Of a stretch of 64,000 nucleotides of DNA, positions 11,478 through 24,596 are shown in pieces; the first letter of the stretch is position 1, and each line of letters starts with the position of its first letter. The stretch is from contig OZ023267.1 of assembly GCA_964006375.1 (NCBI GenBank), positions 18,972,539 to 19,036,538 on the forward strand, given 5' to 3'. This DNA is from Tillus elongatus (lineage: Eukaryota; Arthropoda; Insecta; Coleoptera; Cleridae). The translations under genes were made by a program, and so were the position numbers. The notes beneath the pieces are model-generated. The model was given only the letters and a program-made list of their open reading frames with translations. It was not told the DNA's origin and did not search any database.

Positions 11478-11489
11478 TCTATCTAACTA

Positions 11490-12160
11490 AGGTATTTGTT
11501 ATTTTGTTCGTATTACATCGCTCCTGTTAAATTATTGTCTGTGTAACTTTGCCCATTGTGCAATAAATTCATTTAACTAACCCGCGTTAATGTTTTTTTA
11601 CCACCTAACCCCTCATGTACATGCAACCGTTCAAGTAAATGTAATCTATTTCAGCTATCGGAGAACATACCGAATTAACGGCACAGCAAGAATTGTAAGC
11701 TCTGAAATACACTCGTCATAATTCAGTCCGCCTTTTTCATTTCAAAACTATGAACTGGTTCACTCACTGGTTCACCTCTAGTTTCTACAGAGTCATGTAC
11801 TGAAAGTTAATAAAGAATCGTCATAAGAAAGAGACCGGCGACGGAAAGAACGCAGAACGCATTTGAATTATGATCTTTAGTGGGAAAATGTGAAAACTAA
11901 GGTTTAAATGAGAGTGTGGCTGATGAATTATTTATAGAACGTTGAAGTTAGCGAACACTTCCCCATCTGAAAAACATGGTGTGTCTCACAGCGCCACCGT
12001 CGGGGATTATTAAAACAAATTTCCGAATAGTTTTAATGCTCTGTGCCGCAAAAATCCCGCAGAGGTGTCGGGGAGCGTGTTTTTGTTACGGGAACAAAGT
12101 TCATAAAGTCCTGATTTACGCTTGCATGCCACAATCAATTTTCTTTTCAGCGAGAACTTG
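11490..12160. other. No recognised gene
   Basis: Nothing recognisable beyond short uninformative open frames. Confidence 0.4.
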
Positions 12161-12184
12161 AGACTGTTTTACGGGACAGCTACC

Positions 12185-13165
<981 letters not shown>

Positions 13166-13465
13166 AATCATCAGTGGCTAATAAGATTGAAATAAGTGTA
13201 TGCGGTTGTCTCCTTGCGGCTTTTCCCTGAACCTTTCTCCTTGTATAGTACAGAAATGCCGTGTTATAAATCCTGTTCTAGTTAGTATAACTTCCTGGGT
13301 TCCGGATGCTCACGCAGGTGATTTCTTTGCCTCCGTGGATATTTTGGTTGTTTCCCTCGGATTGAGGGTCTTCCAAATGTTGCTGCAAATGTGCACTGGT
13401 TGCCTGTTGTGACTCCGTGTATTGTTGCATCTTCATCCAGAGTGTTCCCATCTTCATCTGGCTAT

Positions 13466-13510
13466 ACCGTACTGATGATGGCTAATAAGCTTGAAACACG
13501 TGTATGCGGT
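13466..13510 (+). ncRNA. Hammerhead ribozyme motif (type I), unit junction 1
   Basis: Core CTGATGA (13472-13478), stem II GGCT/AGCT with loop AATA (13480-13491, one G-U pair), GAAA (13493-13496), and a loopless stem III ACAC/GTGT (13496-13503) followed by A13504 as the predicted cleavage base (NUH rule: GUA). Stem I pairs ACCGTA (13466-13471) with TGCGGT (13505-13510), 6 bp including one G-U. The base of stem II is a U-U mismatch, so activity may be reduced. The short stem III resembles the newt satellite ribozyme, which works as dimers. Confidence 0.75.
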
Positions 13511-13770
13511 TGTCTCCTTGCGGCTTTTCCCTGAACCTTTCCCCTTGTGTAGTACAGAAATGCCGTGTTATAAATCCTGTTATAGTTAGTATAACTTCCT
13601 GCGCTCCGGATGCTCACGCAGGTTATTTTTTTGCCTCCGTGGCTATTTTGGTTGTTTCCCTCGAATTGAGGGTCTTCCAAATGTTGCTGCAAGTGTACAC
13701 TGGGATGCCTGTTGTGACTCCGTGTATTTTTGCATCTTCATCTAGAGTGTTCCCATCTTCACCTGGCTAT

Positions 13771-13815
13771 ACCGTACTGATGATGGCTAATAAGCTTGAA
13801 ACACGTGTATGCGGT
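13771..13815 (+). ncRNA. Hammerhead ribozyme motif (type I), unit junction 2
   Basis: Identical core to the motif 305 bp upstream: stem I ACCGTA/TGCGGT, CTGATGA (13777-13783), stem II hairpin, GAAA (13798-13801), stem III ACAC/GTGT and predicted cleavage after A13809. Cleavage at both sites would release a 305-nt RNA (13505-13809). Confidence 0.75.
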
Positions 13816-13848
13816 TGTCTCCTTGAGGCTTTGCCCTTAACCTTAACC

Positions 13849-13850
<2 letters not shown>

Positions 13851-13941
<91 letters not shown>
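13851..13941. repeat. (TA)n microsatellite
   Basis: 91 bp of AT dinucleotides truncating the third retrozyme-like unit; followed by family A sequence (GGATTTGGGTTCCAGGG, GCGCTCATTTG). Confidence 0.97.
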
Positions 13942-13945
<4 letters not shown>

Positions 13946-14070
13946 ATAAAACCGACCTCGGATTTGGGTTCCAGGGATCGTAAATAGCGCTCATTTGTAG
14001 AAATTTTTTTCAAAATTCAAAAGTCGCGATCTCCTCATTTATGAATTTTTTAAAAGAAAATTCACTAAAA
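13942..14070 (-). repeat. Family A fragment
   Basis: Carries AAAATTCAAAAGTCGCGATC and the TTTTTAAAAGAAAATTCAC inverted motif of the family. Confidence 0.65.
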
Positions 14071-14074
14071 GGCG

Positions 14075-15020
14075 CATGAGAACCAATTATTGTAAGGAGT
14101 ACAAAAAGCCAATTTGCGGAGAACACAGAAAGGAGTCATTTGTACATTATGTCCAGAAGTCATAATATTTTTTCTTTCACAAATACATCATAGTAGGTAT
14201 TTTATAATAAAGGTATTACTATTTTTTGTATTTTTTTCAAAATAAAATTTGATGGCAAAACGCACTTTTTTTAATTGAGTTGTAAAATTTACGACAATTT
14301 TGTAATTACGTTTGGCAAAAAGGTCCCGTATTCTAGGGTTAAATAACATCGACTAAATAAGGGTAGAAAATACAATGTATGTTAATCTTACTTCGTTTAA
14401 CACGAAAACAAATGAAATTTGTTGCCGAGACTGGTACTGATTAAGCGACTCGAGCTAATTAATAATAAGATTGACAGCTTCTAATAACACTTCACGATAT
14501 TCTTGATGCGTTTTCAGAGAATTAAATACTACCAGTCACGGAATCATTACAGGAAGATGAGCTGCTAGAAACTGATACGTAATCAGTAGTGAGTCTGTTT
14601 TCATGATGTAACGGAAATTAAAGGGATGAATACGTATGTGTACTGCACTGCTCCAGAAATAACTCGCTTCAACATTGTGAAGATCACTAGACATGTATAC
14701 AACTGTAGCGTGCTATTTCTCAATTAAACATGGAAATTAAAATTAGCTTGAAGTGATGAGTATAACTTACAGTTGCTCCCAGCATGTTCGTCTAATTGCT
14801 AATCTAGAAAATAACTGACCTGAAACAGAAAAGAAAACTGTTCTTACAAATTTTTATTTACTATAATAATAATTACTATATTATACATATTTATTCAGTC
14901 AACCATAGTAATCACGTTGGCACAACAACTGGCAGCAATGTCAATTGGAGTAAGCTTGCTAACTAAGTCAACGAAATATATTCGTGGTAATAAAAATATT
15001 ATAAAATATACAGTTCTGTT
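14075..15020. other. No recognised gene
   Basis: AT-rich; nothing identifiable on either strand. Confidence 0.4.
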
Positions 15021-15073
15021 TTAGTGAATTTTCATTAAGAAAATTCACAAATAGAGAGGTATCGATGATGAGA

Positions 15074-15224
<151 letters not shown>

Positions 15225-15855
15225 TCAACCGATATCTCGAAAAATACTTGACTGATTTGGACCAAATTTGGGAATTAACCTAATTTTGCTAAAGGCTTGG
15301 ATGAGTTCGTTCATCAAATCTTGACGGCCAATTTTTCTTAATAAAAAATTAAAAAATATTTTTTAAAACGCAATATCTCTCAAACCGTCTAAGTGATTGA
15401 AACGAAGACAAACAACTTCAAAGAACATAGACAGACGTGGCTGTATACCAATTTTCAAGTCGTTTGAACAAAGGAAAATAAAGTTATTCGTAATTAATAA
15501 TAAAATAATCCTCGACATCACTTCAGATTCTATAATGCAATATCTACAATGTTGGACAAAGACAGATGACGTTATCTCTACTGCTATGCTATTTAAATAA
15601 ATCGTAGATAAACATGTAAACAATGGAAATTATTGCAAGATGTCAGACTGGAGAACATTGTGAGAGATACGACAGGGACGCCATCTCTGTGCAGGACCAG
15701 GTAGTATGTTGTCAGATCAGCCCTAGTTAACACATTTTATGGATAGAGCTGTGTACAATGTACAACCAAGTAACAATTTTTTTAATTGTCAGTCTTAGAC
15801 CATTTTTTCCCTAATGCCGCGACAAAGTTTGCGTCCAAAAGCGCTAAATTTTAGC
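15225..15855 (+). repeat. Dispersed repeat family B, copy 1
   Basis: Shares with 20441-20870 the phrases AACATAGACAGA, TCCTCGACATCACTTCAGA, GTTGGACAAAGACAGATGA, ACGACAGGGACGCCATCT and ACAAAGTTTGCGTCCAA; a shorter copy is at 62404-62790. No ORF of note. The 5' part (CGATATCTCGAAAAATACTTG) parallels the family A module that follows TA arrays, so A and B may be related elements. Confidence 0.75.
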
Positions 15856-15991
15856 ATGCGAATGTATACTAATAAATAAAAAATGTAATGAAAGTGATTT
15901 AATTTGTTTAAAAGCAATCTAGAACGACGTTTCATTATGTATAAATATTAAGCTTCCAATTCTTCGCGTTCACGGTATTTAAAATTAAAAG

Positions 15992-16043
<52 letters not shown>

Positions 16044-16300
16044 GTTTAATCTGACCACACGTAGCTATTTGTCACAGAGAAGCATGTACGCTTTGCATAT
16101 CGTATAACCTCTAAATCGACGCCACTGATGCTAATTGCTAATATCTTATTAGGATCTTATCATATAAAACAACTAGGTACCTATATTCTAAGGTTAATAC
16201 AAATAGTAAGTAAATAATAACCTAACTTGTTATTTTAAACTTAACTTTAACAAAATGACTGTAATAGTATATTATGATTATAGTGTCCAATGAAGCAAAT
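15856..16300. other. No recognised gene; contains a (CT)n array
   Basis: A ~45-bp CT-dinucleotide run occupies 15997-16041. Nothing else recognisable. Confidence 0.6.
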
Positions 16301-16915
16301 ATAAAAGTGATAGGTAAACTGCATGTAGATTGTAGATATTGTATGTATTACCTAGTGAACTCTGTACAGAATTCACTGGTAGGTATTACTAAAGTGAAAC
16401 AAAATTATTTTAAGAAGAAATATACCAACTTGGTGTGTTTCAGGTTTTTTTTCGACAAAATCTTCTCCTGACAGTTATGGCTCCCAGCTCATTTTCAATG
16501 GGCCACCTGTATATGTAGTACATGCTGTATAGCCCTATAAAAGCTACAAAATTTCAGCAAATTGACTAAAATTTTCTTGGAAAAAAAACTGGTCACATTT
16601 TCGTTGCTCGCGAACTTATCCCACGTTATTTACAAAAAGAGTGTACTTGCCAAAAATATTCTATGCTCGTACGTTATGGTAACGAATTTTGATTAAATTC
16701 TTCAAATTTGAAAGCTCAATTTGCTATTAACCTATAAGGTTGACCAAGAAATCAGTTTTTTCGGAACACTTTGAGTTTACTTTCGGAAATTTTTGTACAT
16801 TTTCAAACAATAAAGTTATTTTGATGAAACATGGCACATTGCTTCTACTATATAGGTTATACTGGTAACCAAATTTGATGCCTGCTTTCTTAAAAAAACA
16901 CATATTTGCTATTAA

Positions 16916-19205
16916 CTCTACGGTGGTGGCGCCGTAGAACTGAACATTACCGGTGGCGCTGGGTCTGTTAGACCCATATTCATTTTTGATTAAAAAAAGC
17001 TTATTTTGTTCATCTATTTGTGCTAATTAACTTAATAAACTGACGAACAAAAGCTGCAACTTAATTAACTCGAAATAAGTTGTAGGAAAAAAATAAAAAC
17101 GTCTAAAATATAAGTATTGATTTTTTATTATAAATCAAATTAAATTTCAAACAAGTTAATTTCAGCAAAGTTTTATGGAGTAAAAAGAACACAAAAATAT
17201 AGTACAGTTATTCTAAATTAATTGTCTGATCATTAAGACAAATGTTGCACAAAAATTCAGCATGTGTTGAGCATACAAATTTTTTGCATTTTTTACAGAA
17301 GAATCTAGATTTTTTTTATACAGAAGTACCATTTTTTTCTTGCGCCTGGTGGAATGATATTCTCTTCTGCGGTATCTATCGAGGTTCCAGCGACTCCTTG
17401 TCTTCGTTCACGTACAGTACGAGACACATTTGTTTCGTGAGAACGACGCTGAATGTGTTGACTGACAGATTTTTCAAACATCTTCGCCTTGCAATGGTTT
17501 AAACATCTACATTGTTAGCAGTATAAATTATCTGGGAGTTAATATCTGCTATATTTAGCATAGAATAGAAAACTACCATGTGCCACCTTCTGGTATTTCT
17601 AGCCACATTATAGGAAGCACACATTTTATCTACATTATCCACGCCCCCTTTGGTCATATTATAAAAAGTATTAATTTCGGACTTGCACTTTTCTCGGGTA
17701 GATATCAATTGTGTCAGAATGATGCATACTGGAAGCTAATGTAACATTTTTATACTTCTTTGGAACATACGATACAATGGTGATATTCTCTTGAAATCCA
17801 AAGATGTTAGAATATACTGGTCATTGCCGTGTGTTGACAAACTCTGGTGGAAGCTCTCTCTTGTTTTTCTTTACTGTCACTGTATAAGTCAAACTATGGT
17901 CACTAAGCAAGATGTTTATAAGGGGAAAACTGATAAACCATCTGTCACAGGTGATATTTCTAGTACCGGATATAGGAACTATTAGTCGCTGGACTGGACT
18001 GCATGCGTCATTACTAACGCGATAAGGACCTTCAGGTTGTTGTCCAGCATATATCAAGATTTGACGTATAAAAAATGTTCGCATCCACCAATGCGAATAT
18101 TTTAATGCCATACTTACTTGAATTGTAGAGTATATACTGCTTGAAACTACAACATCCCCTACACGCTTCCAGTTTTTCGACGATTGTGCAATATTCACCA
18201 CAAGTGTAAGATGATACAAATTTTTCGAAAATGTCTCTTATCGGGGCATCCTCGTTTCGATGTCATTAAACCTGACACACCTAAGTAAAAACCGAAAACG
18301 CTGTTGTGACATGCTGATCCAAACCTTTCCACTCCAGTTCCGTTTCTATCCCACATCTCGTCTGTGTTTAGTCTACTATCTTTTAAACAACCTGCCAAGT
18401 ACAGCAAACCAATTAGGGCTTTAATTTCTACCACATCCGTAAGCATCGCCGATCTTTCTCTTCTATAATTGGCAGCTACAGTGGAGATATAACGATTGGT
18501 ACAGTTAACGATAGTTTGCAGTATATCATTAGGAAAAATGAGTTCCCAACATTCCAAAATCGACTTAGCGTTTCTCGCATTTCCTTTCACACCATGTAAA
18601 TTATGTTTTCTTGTCTTGTTCTAACGTTTCTGGGTGGGCAGTGTTTTTTCCGAATAGTTTTACTATCTTTTCCACGGTAAATGCTAACTCTTGGAATTTA
18701 CGTTGGAATAACATCTTCTGCTTCCATTTCTTCTTCCACATCTTCTGCGTCTTGTTCAGATTCGCCGCTCGATTTTCGACCAAATCTTCTTCGGTTGCAT
18801 TATTTTCCTCATCATCGGGAGACTGTTCAGCTTCTGCCTGTTCGCAAAGCCGAACAAGTCTTGCCTGCTCTTCTTCGTAGCTCATAGTTACTAAAAAAAA
18901 TGTATAACCTAAATATAGAATGACTTAGGTTTCCAAAAATCTACTTACCAGCATAAATAATTTAACCACACTAAGTTTTACCACTAATAATTTTGGAACT
19001 CCGCGGGTGGCGCTTGGTCTGACAGATTATATGATTAAAAATTATACGAATGAAGACGCGTGCAATCTTGACGACACTGCTCTGCAAAGTAGTTAATAGG
19101 TGGGGAAGGTACTTGGACGCGAATGATTGTAGGCCCCACCCCTACGGTTTTATAGGCGGGAACAATTGTGTTGGGTCTCTCAGACCAGGCGCTACCACTG
19201 TATGG
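16916..19205 (-). mobile_element. piggyBac-family transposon, degraded, nested insertion
   Basis: Flanked by TTAA at 16912-16915 and 19206-19209. Termini are CTCTACGGTGGTGGCGCC on the left and, on the other strand, CCATACAGTGGTAGCGCC (14 of 18 match). A GGTGGCGC..GGTCTG..AGAC motif is repeated subterminally at both ends (16954-16979 and 19012-19024). Length 2290 bp. Different family from the element at 1818-4173, judging by ends and protein. Confidence 0.85.
17225..18885 (-). pseudogene. piggyBac transposase relic, several frameshifts
   Basis: In order on the minus strand: acidic N-terminus from Met at 18885; CWELIF...TNRYI...EIKALIGLLYLAG (18590-18400); a core with GIKIFALVDAN, YAGQQPEGPYRVSNDA and ITCDRWF (18220-17850); KGGVDNVDKM (17660-17625); and a Cys-rich tail (CKKCKKF-like, 17330-17225) in yet another frame. 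The second and third catalytic Asp positions are seen, but the first motif reads TIVEKL near 18180, with Val where the family has Asp. Multiple indels plus this loss mean it is inactive. Confidence 0.85.
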
Positions 19206-19258
19206 TTAAAAACATTTTAATGAAAATTCACCACCATAACGCAATTGCTGCGTCCAGA

Positions 19259-20205
19259 CTCTTTTCACCTGCATATTTTCGCGCAGAGTTCTGTGGCGAA
19301 TAAAAATGCCGACATAGTATTTCAACAAAAGTGGTTGGCGTTTTCTGAGTTGCGTTTATAATATTATTTACAGCATTTAAAACTTTTAAATTGAATGGCA
19401 AATAACAGAAGGCATAAATTTCTGAATTATTGTTAAATTTCACTCTTCTTGGTCAGCATTCCCTGCGGGCAAGAAAAATGCGGGCCTGTATCCCTGACTT
19501 GTCGGAACAAAGCACAGACAAATACATAGAAAATGAACCAAGCGAAGCCGTAACAAAGTCTTAAAAGAAGTACATTTGTATTTAAATTACAAGTGAATTC
19601 GATTTACATTTGGAGTGTGAAGAAGGCCTAAATCTCCTTTTGTTTCATTTGCCCTCTGTTGTTTTTTTCGAACTACACTACTACTAACAATTCGCATTTA
19701 CATTTGAATAAAGAGAGGAAGTGTTATTGTCATGTGAAGAGCAAAGCTGATATTGTTGTGTACATCGCTGTAAAATTAAGCGATAATCGTCGTATGCACA
19801 TTGTTCGCGGTCACAACAATAGTGACCAGAAACGTTATACGAGAGCTGACGACGAAATAGAGACCCTAATGGGCTTATCTTAAGTTCTTAGTTACATTAT
19901 TCGACAGAAACAATAGTCTCACAAGAACGAGATGCTTCAGGATAAATGCTGGCAAATTCTACTTGAAAATATCGGCCAATCCAGAGTGCTTTTTAGCTAA
20001 TTAACAGTTTTGTTCGTAGATAGTAGCTCAAATAATAAGACGACGAGATACTTTAGCAGATCTTCTGTTTTAGTACCAATCATCTTTAATTGAAATGAAA
20101 TTACGATAAAAGGTAGAATGCTGCAGAATTCCAGAAAATTAAAACACGACTTTAGAGACATTTCCTCGAGACATTTCATCGAGAAATTAGTGAAACCTTG
20201 AAAAT
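19259..20205. other. No recognised gene
   Basis: Several short open frames without recognisable domains. Confidence 0.35.
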
Positions 20206-20870
<665 letters not shown>

Positions 20871-20871
20871 T

Positions 20872-21435
<564 letters not shown>

Positions 21436-21524
21436 TGTGTTGATTGATAAATTGTTTTCACAAATGTCAAATGAAATTTCATTTTTATTTTGACAGCTTG
21501 TGACAGGAAAGGTGAGTGTATGTC

Positions 21525-21690
21525 CGCTATTAGTGAATTTCCGTTAATAAAATTCACTAATAGAGAGGTAGCGATGGTAAGACTTTCAAAAAATTGTTTA
21601 AATAAGCAAGAATTAGGGCCCCTAGAACCCAAGTCCAAGGTCCATTTGAATTTTTATACGTCAGCTATAACAGAGATTCTTCCCCTCAAA
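21525..21690 (-). repeat. Family A fragment
   Basis: TATTAGTGAATTTCCGTT/AATAAAATTCACTAATAG inverted motif, AGAGAGGTAGCGATGG, and the GGGCCCCTAGAACCC phrase of the family. Confidence 0.6.
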
Positions 21691-21747
21691 AACATACAAA
21701 AATATGTTTGAAAACGCTATATTTTTGTAAGTATTATAGTAACTGGA

Positions 21748-23480
21748 ATGAGCCTTTACACGTGTATACAATCATTCGATATAGCGTCTTTATTTCCTAG
21801 CATTCCCACGAAACAAACGCTAACCTATTTAGAACAGTTGTTGAAATTGGACAACATAAATGAAGAGGTTTACAAAGAATTTTTAACTTCAACAAACCCT
21901 TGTATAAACGAAATATTTTTCAATTTAACAATGAGTTTTTGAACAAACTGAAGGCACGGCAATGGGCAACCCACTCTCTCCGTTCATTGCAGAACTTTTT
22001 ACGAATAGATTTGAGACGGATTTAGAAAATGAAAGTGAGTATTTTTCTAGAGCATGGTTTCGTTACGTGGATAATATTTTTGCAGTGTTTAATACAAATA
22101 TATGCAAAGTAGATGATTTTATTCCTTATAATCCTTATAATTCACCCACGAATTGTAAGTTAACATTAAACTTCCTTTTCTATATGTACTAGTTATTAAA
22201 AATAATGACCTTCTTGAATTCGATGTCCACATGAAGGAAACTACCACCAAGCTACATTCCAAATGACTCACATCATACGTTTACACAAAAAACGGCCGGT
22301 TTAAATTGATTTGTAAATAGATTAATAAAGTTTCCCTTAAGTGAAAGTAGAAATGGTATAAAATTAGAGTACATTAAAAACGTGGCTAAATATAATGGAT
22401 ATTCGTATTGCTTAGTGGAAAAATTAATTAATAGACACAGAACAAAGAAAATGTTAGCGGAATGCTTGACATTCAGGAAAGAGAAAATAGAGAAAAAAAT
22501 TGTTTGCCTACCTTTTAAACCGCGTATCACAAGGGGTCTCGAGGACATTTTTAAGACTGCGATATTCTAGACGAAGAAGTACCTTCGACAGAGATAGAAA
22601 ATATTATCATGACAAATGCTGCCGAAGATCTTGAACTTAGGATTTCCTTGAAAACTGTATGATTCTACCGAAAGTCTTACTAAGTTGAACTACTTCTCAG
22701 TAGGTGGCGTCTCATTCGGCCTCTGTTTTGTAGAAGGCTTGCAATAATTGTACTTACTCAGTAAAGCGACGTTGTCATTTATCTACTCTTTTGTTCACAT
22801 ACCAAGCTTATGAAGCGGGACGGTGAAGAGCGGAGGACGGAGAAGGTACGGATTCTAATGTAATTATGCCTTTAGATGAGCTTGGGAGAGACAATATTTG
22901 TAACCTTTCTAAGTGGTCCAAGCGGTCTATTCGGCATTTATTACGCCGGAGAATAAAGTAACGTTATCAATTTTGAAGTCATCTAATGTTTTACAGAATA
23001 ACTGTATTCCAGCAAATTTTTATAAAAAAATGTGATTAATGAGATAGGCTTTTAAACTCTCAAAACATTTCTTCAAATGAACGTAAATTAAGAAAGCCGA
23101 CTTCCAGCTGACTTTTTCAACAAAAAATAATTTAAGAAATTTGTTAGGTAATAGGAAAGATAAAGATAAAACCACTGAAATATCGGATATCTATGAGATA
23201 GGTTGTAAAGATCATAATCTTAAATACGTTGGGGAGAACTAAGAGAACCATTGAGACTAGATTTCGTGAACATCTGGCACATTTGAGATACGGTAGTGTA
23301 GACAAGTCATGCGTGGCACCACATATTTGGGATAATAACCACCACATTCATAAAGGAGATCTAAAACTCATCAAAAATTACAGCCAGCGAAGCTAGATGC
23401 CTACGAAAGTGTTGATATTTCTAAGGCAATGAAAACGAAAGTTCCTTAAATGGAGCGCCACCACTGATTTATAGGCCTTT
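21748..23480 (+). pseudogene. Penelope-like element: RT and GIY-YIG endonuclease relic
   Basis: The RT core reads SFDIASLFPSIPT, then across a frameshift GTAMGNPLSPFIAELF (about 21950-21995) and RYVDNIFAVF (22061-22090). The catalytic pair, normally two Asp, is D-N here (Asn codon 22073-22075). A linker with FKPRITRGLEDIF follows (22520-22560). After ~500 bp of poorly recognised sequence the GIY-YIG nuclease starts: DIYEIG (23187), KYVG (23225), TRFREHLAHLRYG, HIWDNNHH. An extra base after KYVG breaks the frame. RT plus C-terminal GIY-YIG is diagnostic of Penelope-like elements. Confidence 0.85.
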
Positions 23481-23683
23481 ACTTGCCCTCTGTCTCTGAT
23501 ACAGATAAAATATTCGAAAACTTGCCAGGTAAAGTTATAAAGGAAGTTCAAAAACCTCGTCGCGCAATAAAAATACAATACACAGAAAATTTGCCTACGA
23601 TTTGGTCTCCCTTTCGGCATCTCTACCTAAAACTCAGTATCTATAAGGCGATGTTTAGTAGTAAGCAGCTTAGAATTTTTCAT

Positions 23684-23724
23684 CCTCTGATGACGCTAAC
23701 CTTGTTAGTGAAACGATCGTCAGG
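23684..23724 (+). ncRNA. Hammerhead-like ribozyme motif in Penelope 3' region
   Basis: CTGATGA (23687-23693), one extra C, stem II GCTAAC/GTTAGT with loop CTT, GAAA (23710-23713), loopless stem III ACGA/TCGT, predicted cleavage after C23721, and a short stem I CCT/AGG. Hammerheads are known in the pseudo-LTRs of Penelope-like elements; this one lies ~200 bp after the GIY-YIG relic. The bulged C and 3-bp stem I make activity uncertain. Confidence 0.55.
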
Positions 23725-24395
23725 TCTTCAAAAATATGTCTTGTGGTGATGTGTGTTTCCATTTTTTCTACGTTCTTAATTAACCGAATTAAATTTTGAA
23801 AGGCCACTGTCACAAAAATAAGATTTTCATCTTCGGTGAACTTCACGTTTCTTTTACCTGTCGGCTCGTGTTACAGAGAGCAAGTCGTGTTGACGGTCCC
23901 AATCTAACTCAGTTTAGGGGCTTCCCCCAGGGCACAAACGTACAAAATGTGCACAACATGTCAGAGCAAATGGATGAAGGGAGGGTTTTGCACACGCGGA
24001 CATTGCCCCTGGTTTGTTGTGATGCTGTTCTTTAAATGAAGATACAGTATTCTGGATCCTGCATGTCCCAAGTTTTAACTTTGTCCACCAGTTTTATTAC
24101 GAAAGCTACTGAATGTGCGGTGTATTAGTTTAATCTACTTTCACGGCTAGTGCACTGTATGCCTTTTTACTAGCTTTACGAACACATAAAACAAATTCAA
24201 TCAAGTTTGTGGATTCTGCATTCAACACTGAATCCATTAGTATATTAATGTAATAGCTTATTTGACGAAAGGTTTAATTTATATCAGTAAGTTCTACAAT
24301 TTAACATAAATCTCTTTTCCATGATTGAAGATTTAAACCTGTGATGAGCACTGGTAAGTACGATTTGGAAAAGCGAATGCAGTTTCATTCACATT
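23725..24395. other. Putative pseudo-LTR of the Penelope-like element
   Basis: Lies between the two hammerhead-like motifs. No coding signal. AACCTGTGATGAGCACTGG at 24330-24350 recurs near 45190, next to another LINE, indicating a dispersed element. Confidence 0.4.
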
Positions 24396-24430
24396 CCTCT
24401 GATGACTTTGTTAGCGGAACGATCGTCAGG
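24396..24430 (+). ncRNA. Second, damaged hammerhead-like motif
   Basis: CCT, CTGATGA (24399-24405), then CTTTGTTAGCG, GAAC instead of GAAAC, GATCGTCAGG. It is the same motif as at 23684-23724 with the 5' strand of stem II deleted. Spacing ~706 bp and matching flanks (GTC..TTGTG..TG) suggest two pseudo-LTR copies. Confidence 0.5.
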
Positions 24431-24472
24431 TCTAAAAACTGTCTTGTGATGAATTAAGTTGTCCAAATTGTA

Positions 24473-24577
<105 letters not shown>

Positions 24578-24596
24578 TTTTCACAAAATAAAAAAA

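Larger units (their letters stand above)
13170..13850 (+). repeat. ~305-bp tandem repeat, retrozyme-like
   Basis: TGCGGTTGTCTCCTTG occurs at 13201, 13505 and 13810, giving periods of 304 and 305 bp. Two full units (about 13201-13504 and 13505-13809) are ~93-95% alike by eye; a third is cut off after ~40 bp by a TA array. Each intact junction contains a hammerhead-ribozyme core. Animal retrozymes are known as small tandem repeats (roughly 170-400 bp) with type I hammerheads; this array fits that description. No protein is encoded. Confidence 0.75.
16655..19258. mobile_element. GACGCAG-family MITE-like copy split by a piggyBac insertion
   Basis: The left half (16655-16915) has a decayed left end (CGTACGTTATGGTAACGAA), CTATTAACCTATAAGGTT and GGTTATACTGGTAACC, and stops in ...TTTGCTATTAA. 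The right half resumes at 19206 with TTAAAAACATTTTAATG and ends with ACGCAATTGCTGCGTCC at 19258. The uninterrupted copy at 57825-58139 shows the empty site (TTTGCAATTAAAAACATTTT). Confidence 0.8.

Noticed and set aside
18611..18887. Plus-strand frames rich in Ser/Phe
   Set aside because: Antisense to the acidic N-terminus of the second piggyBac transposase.
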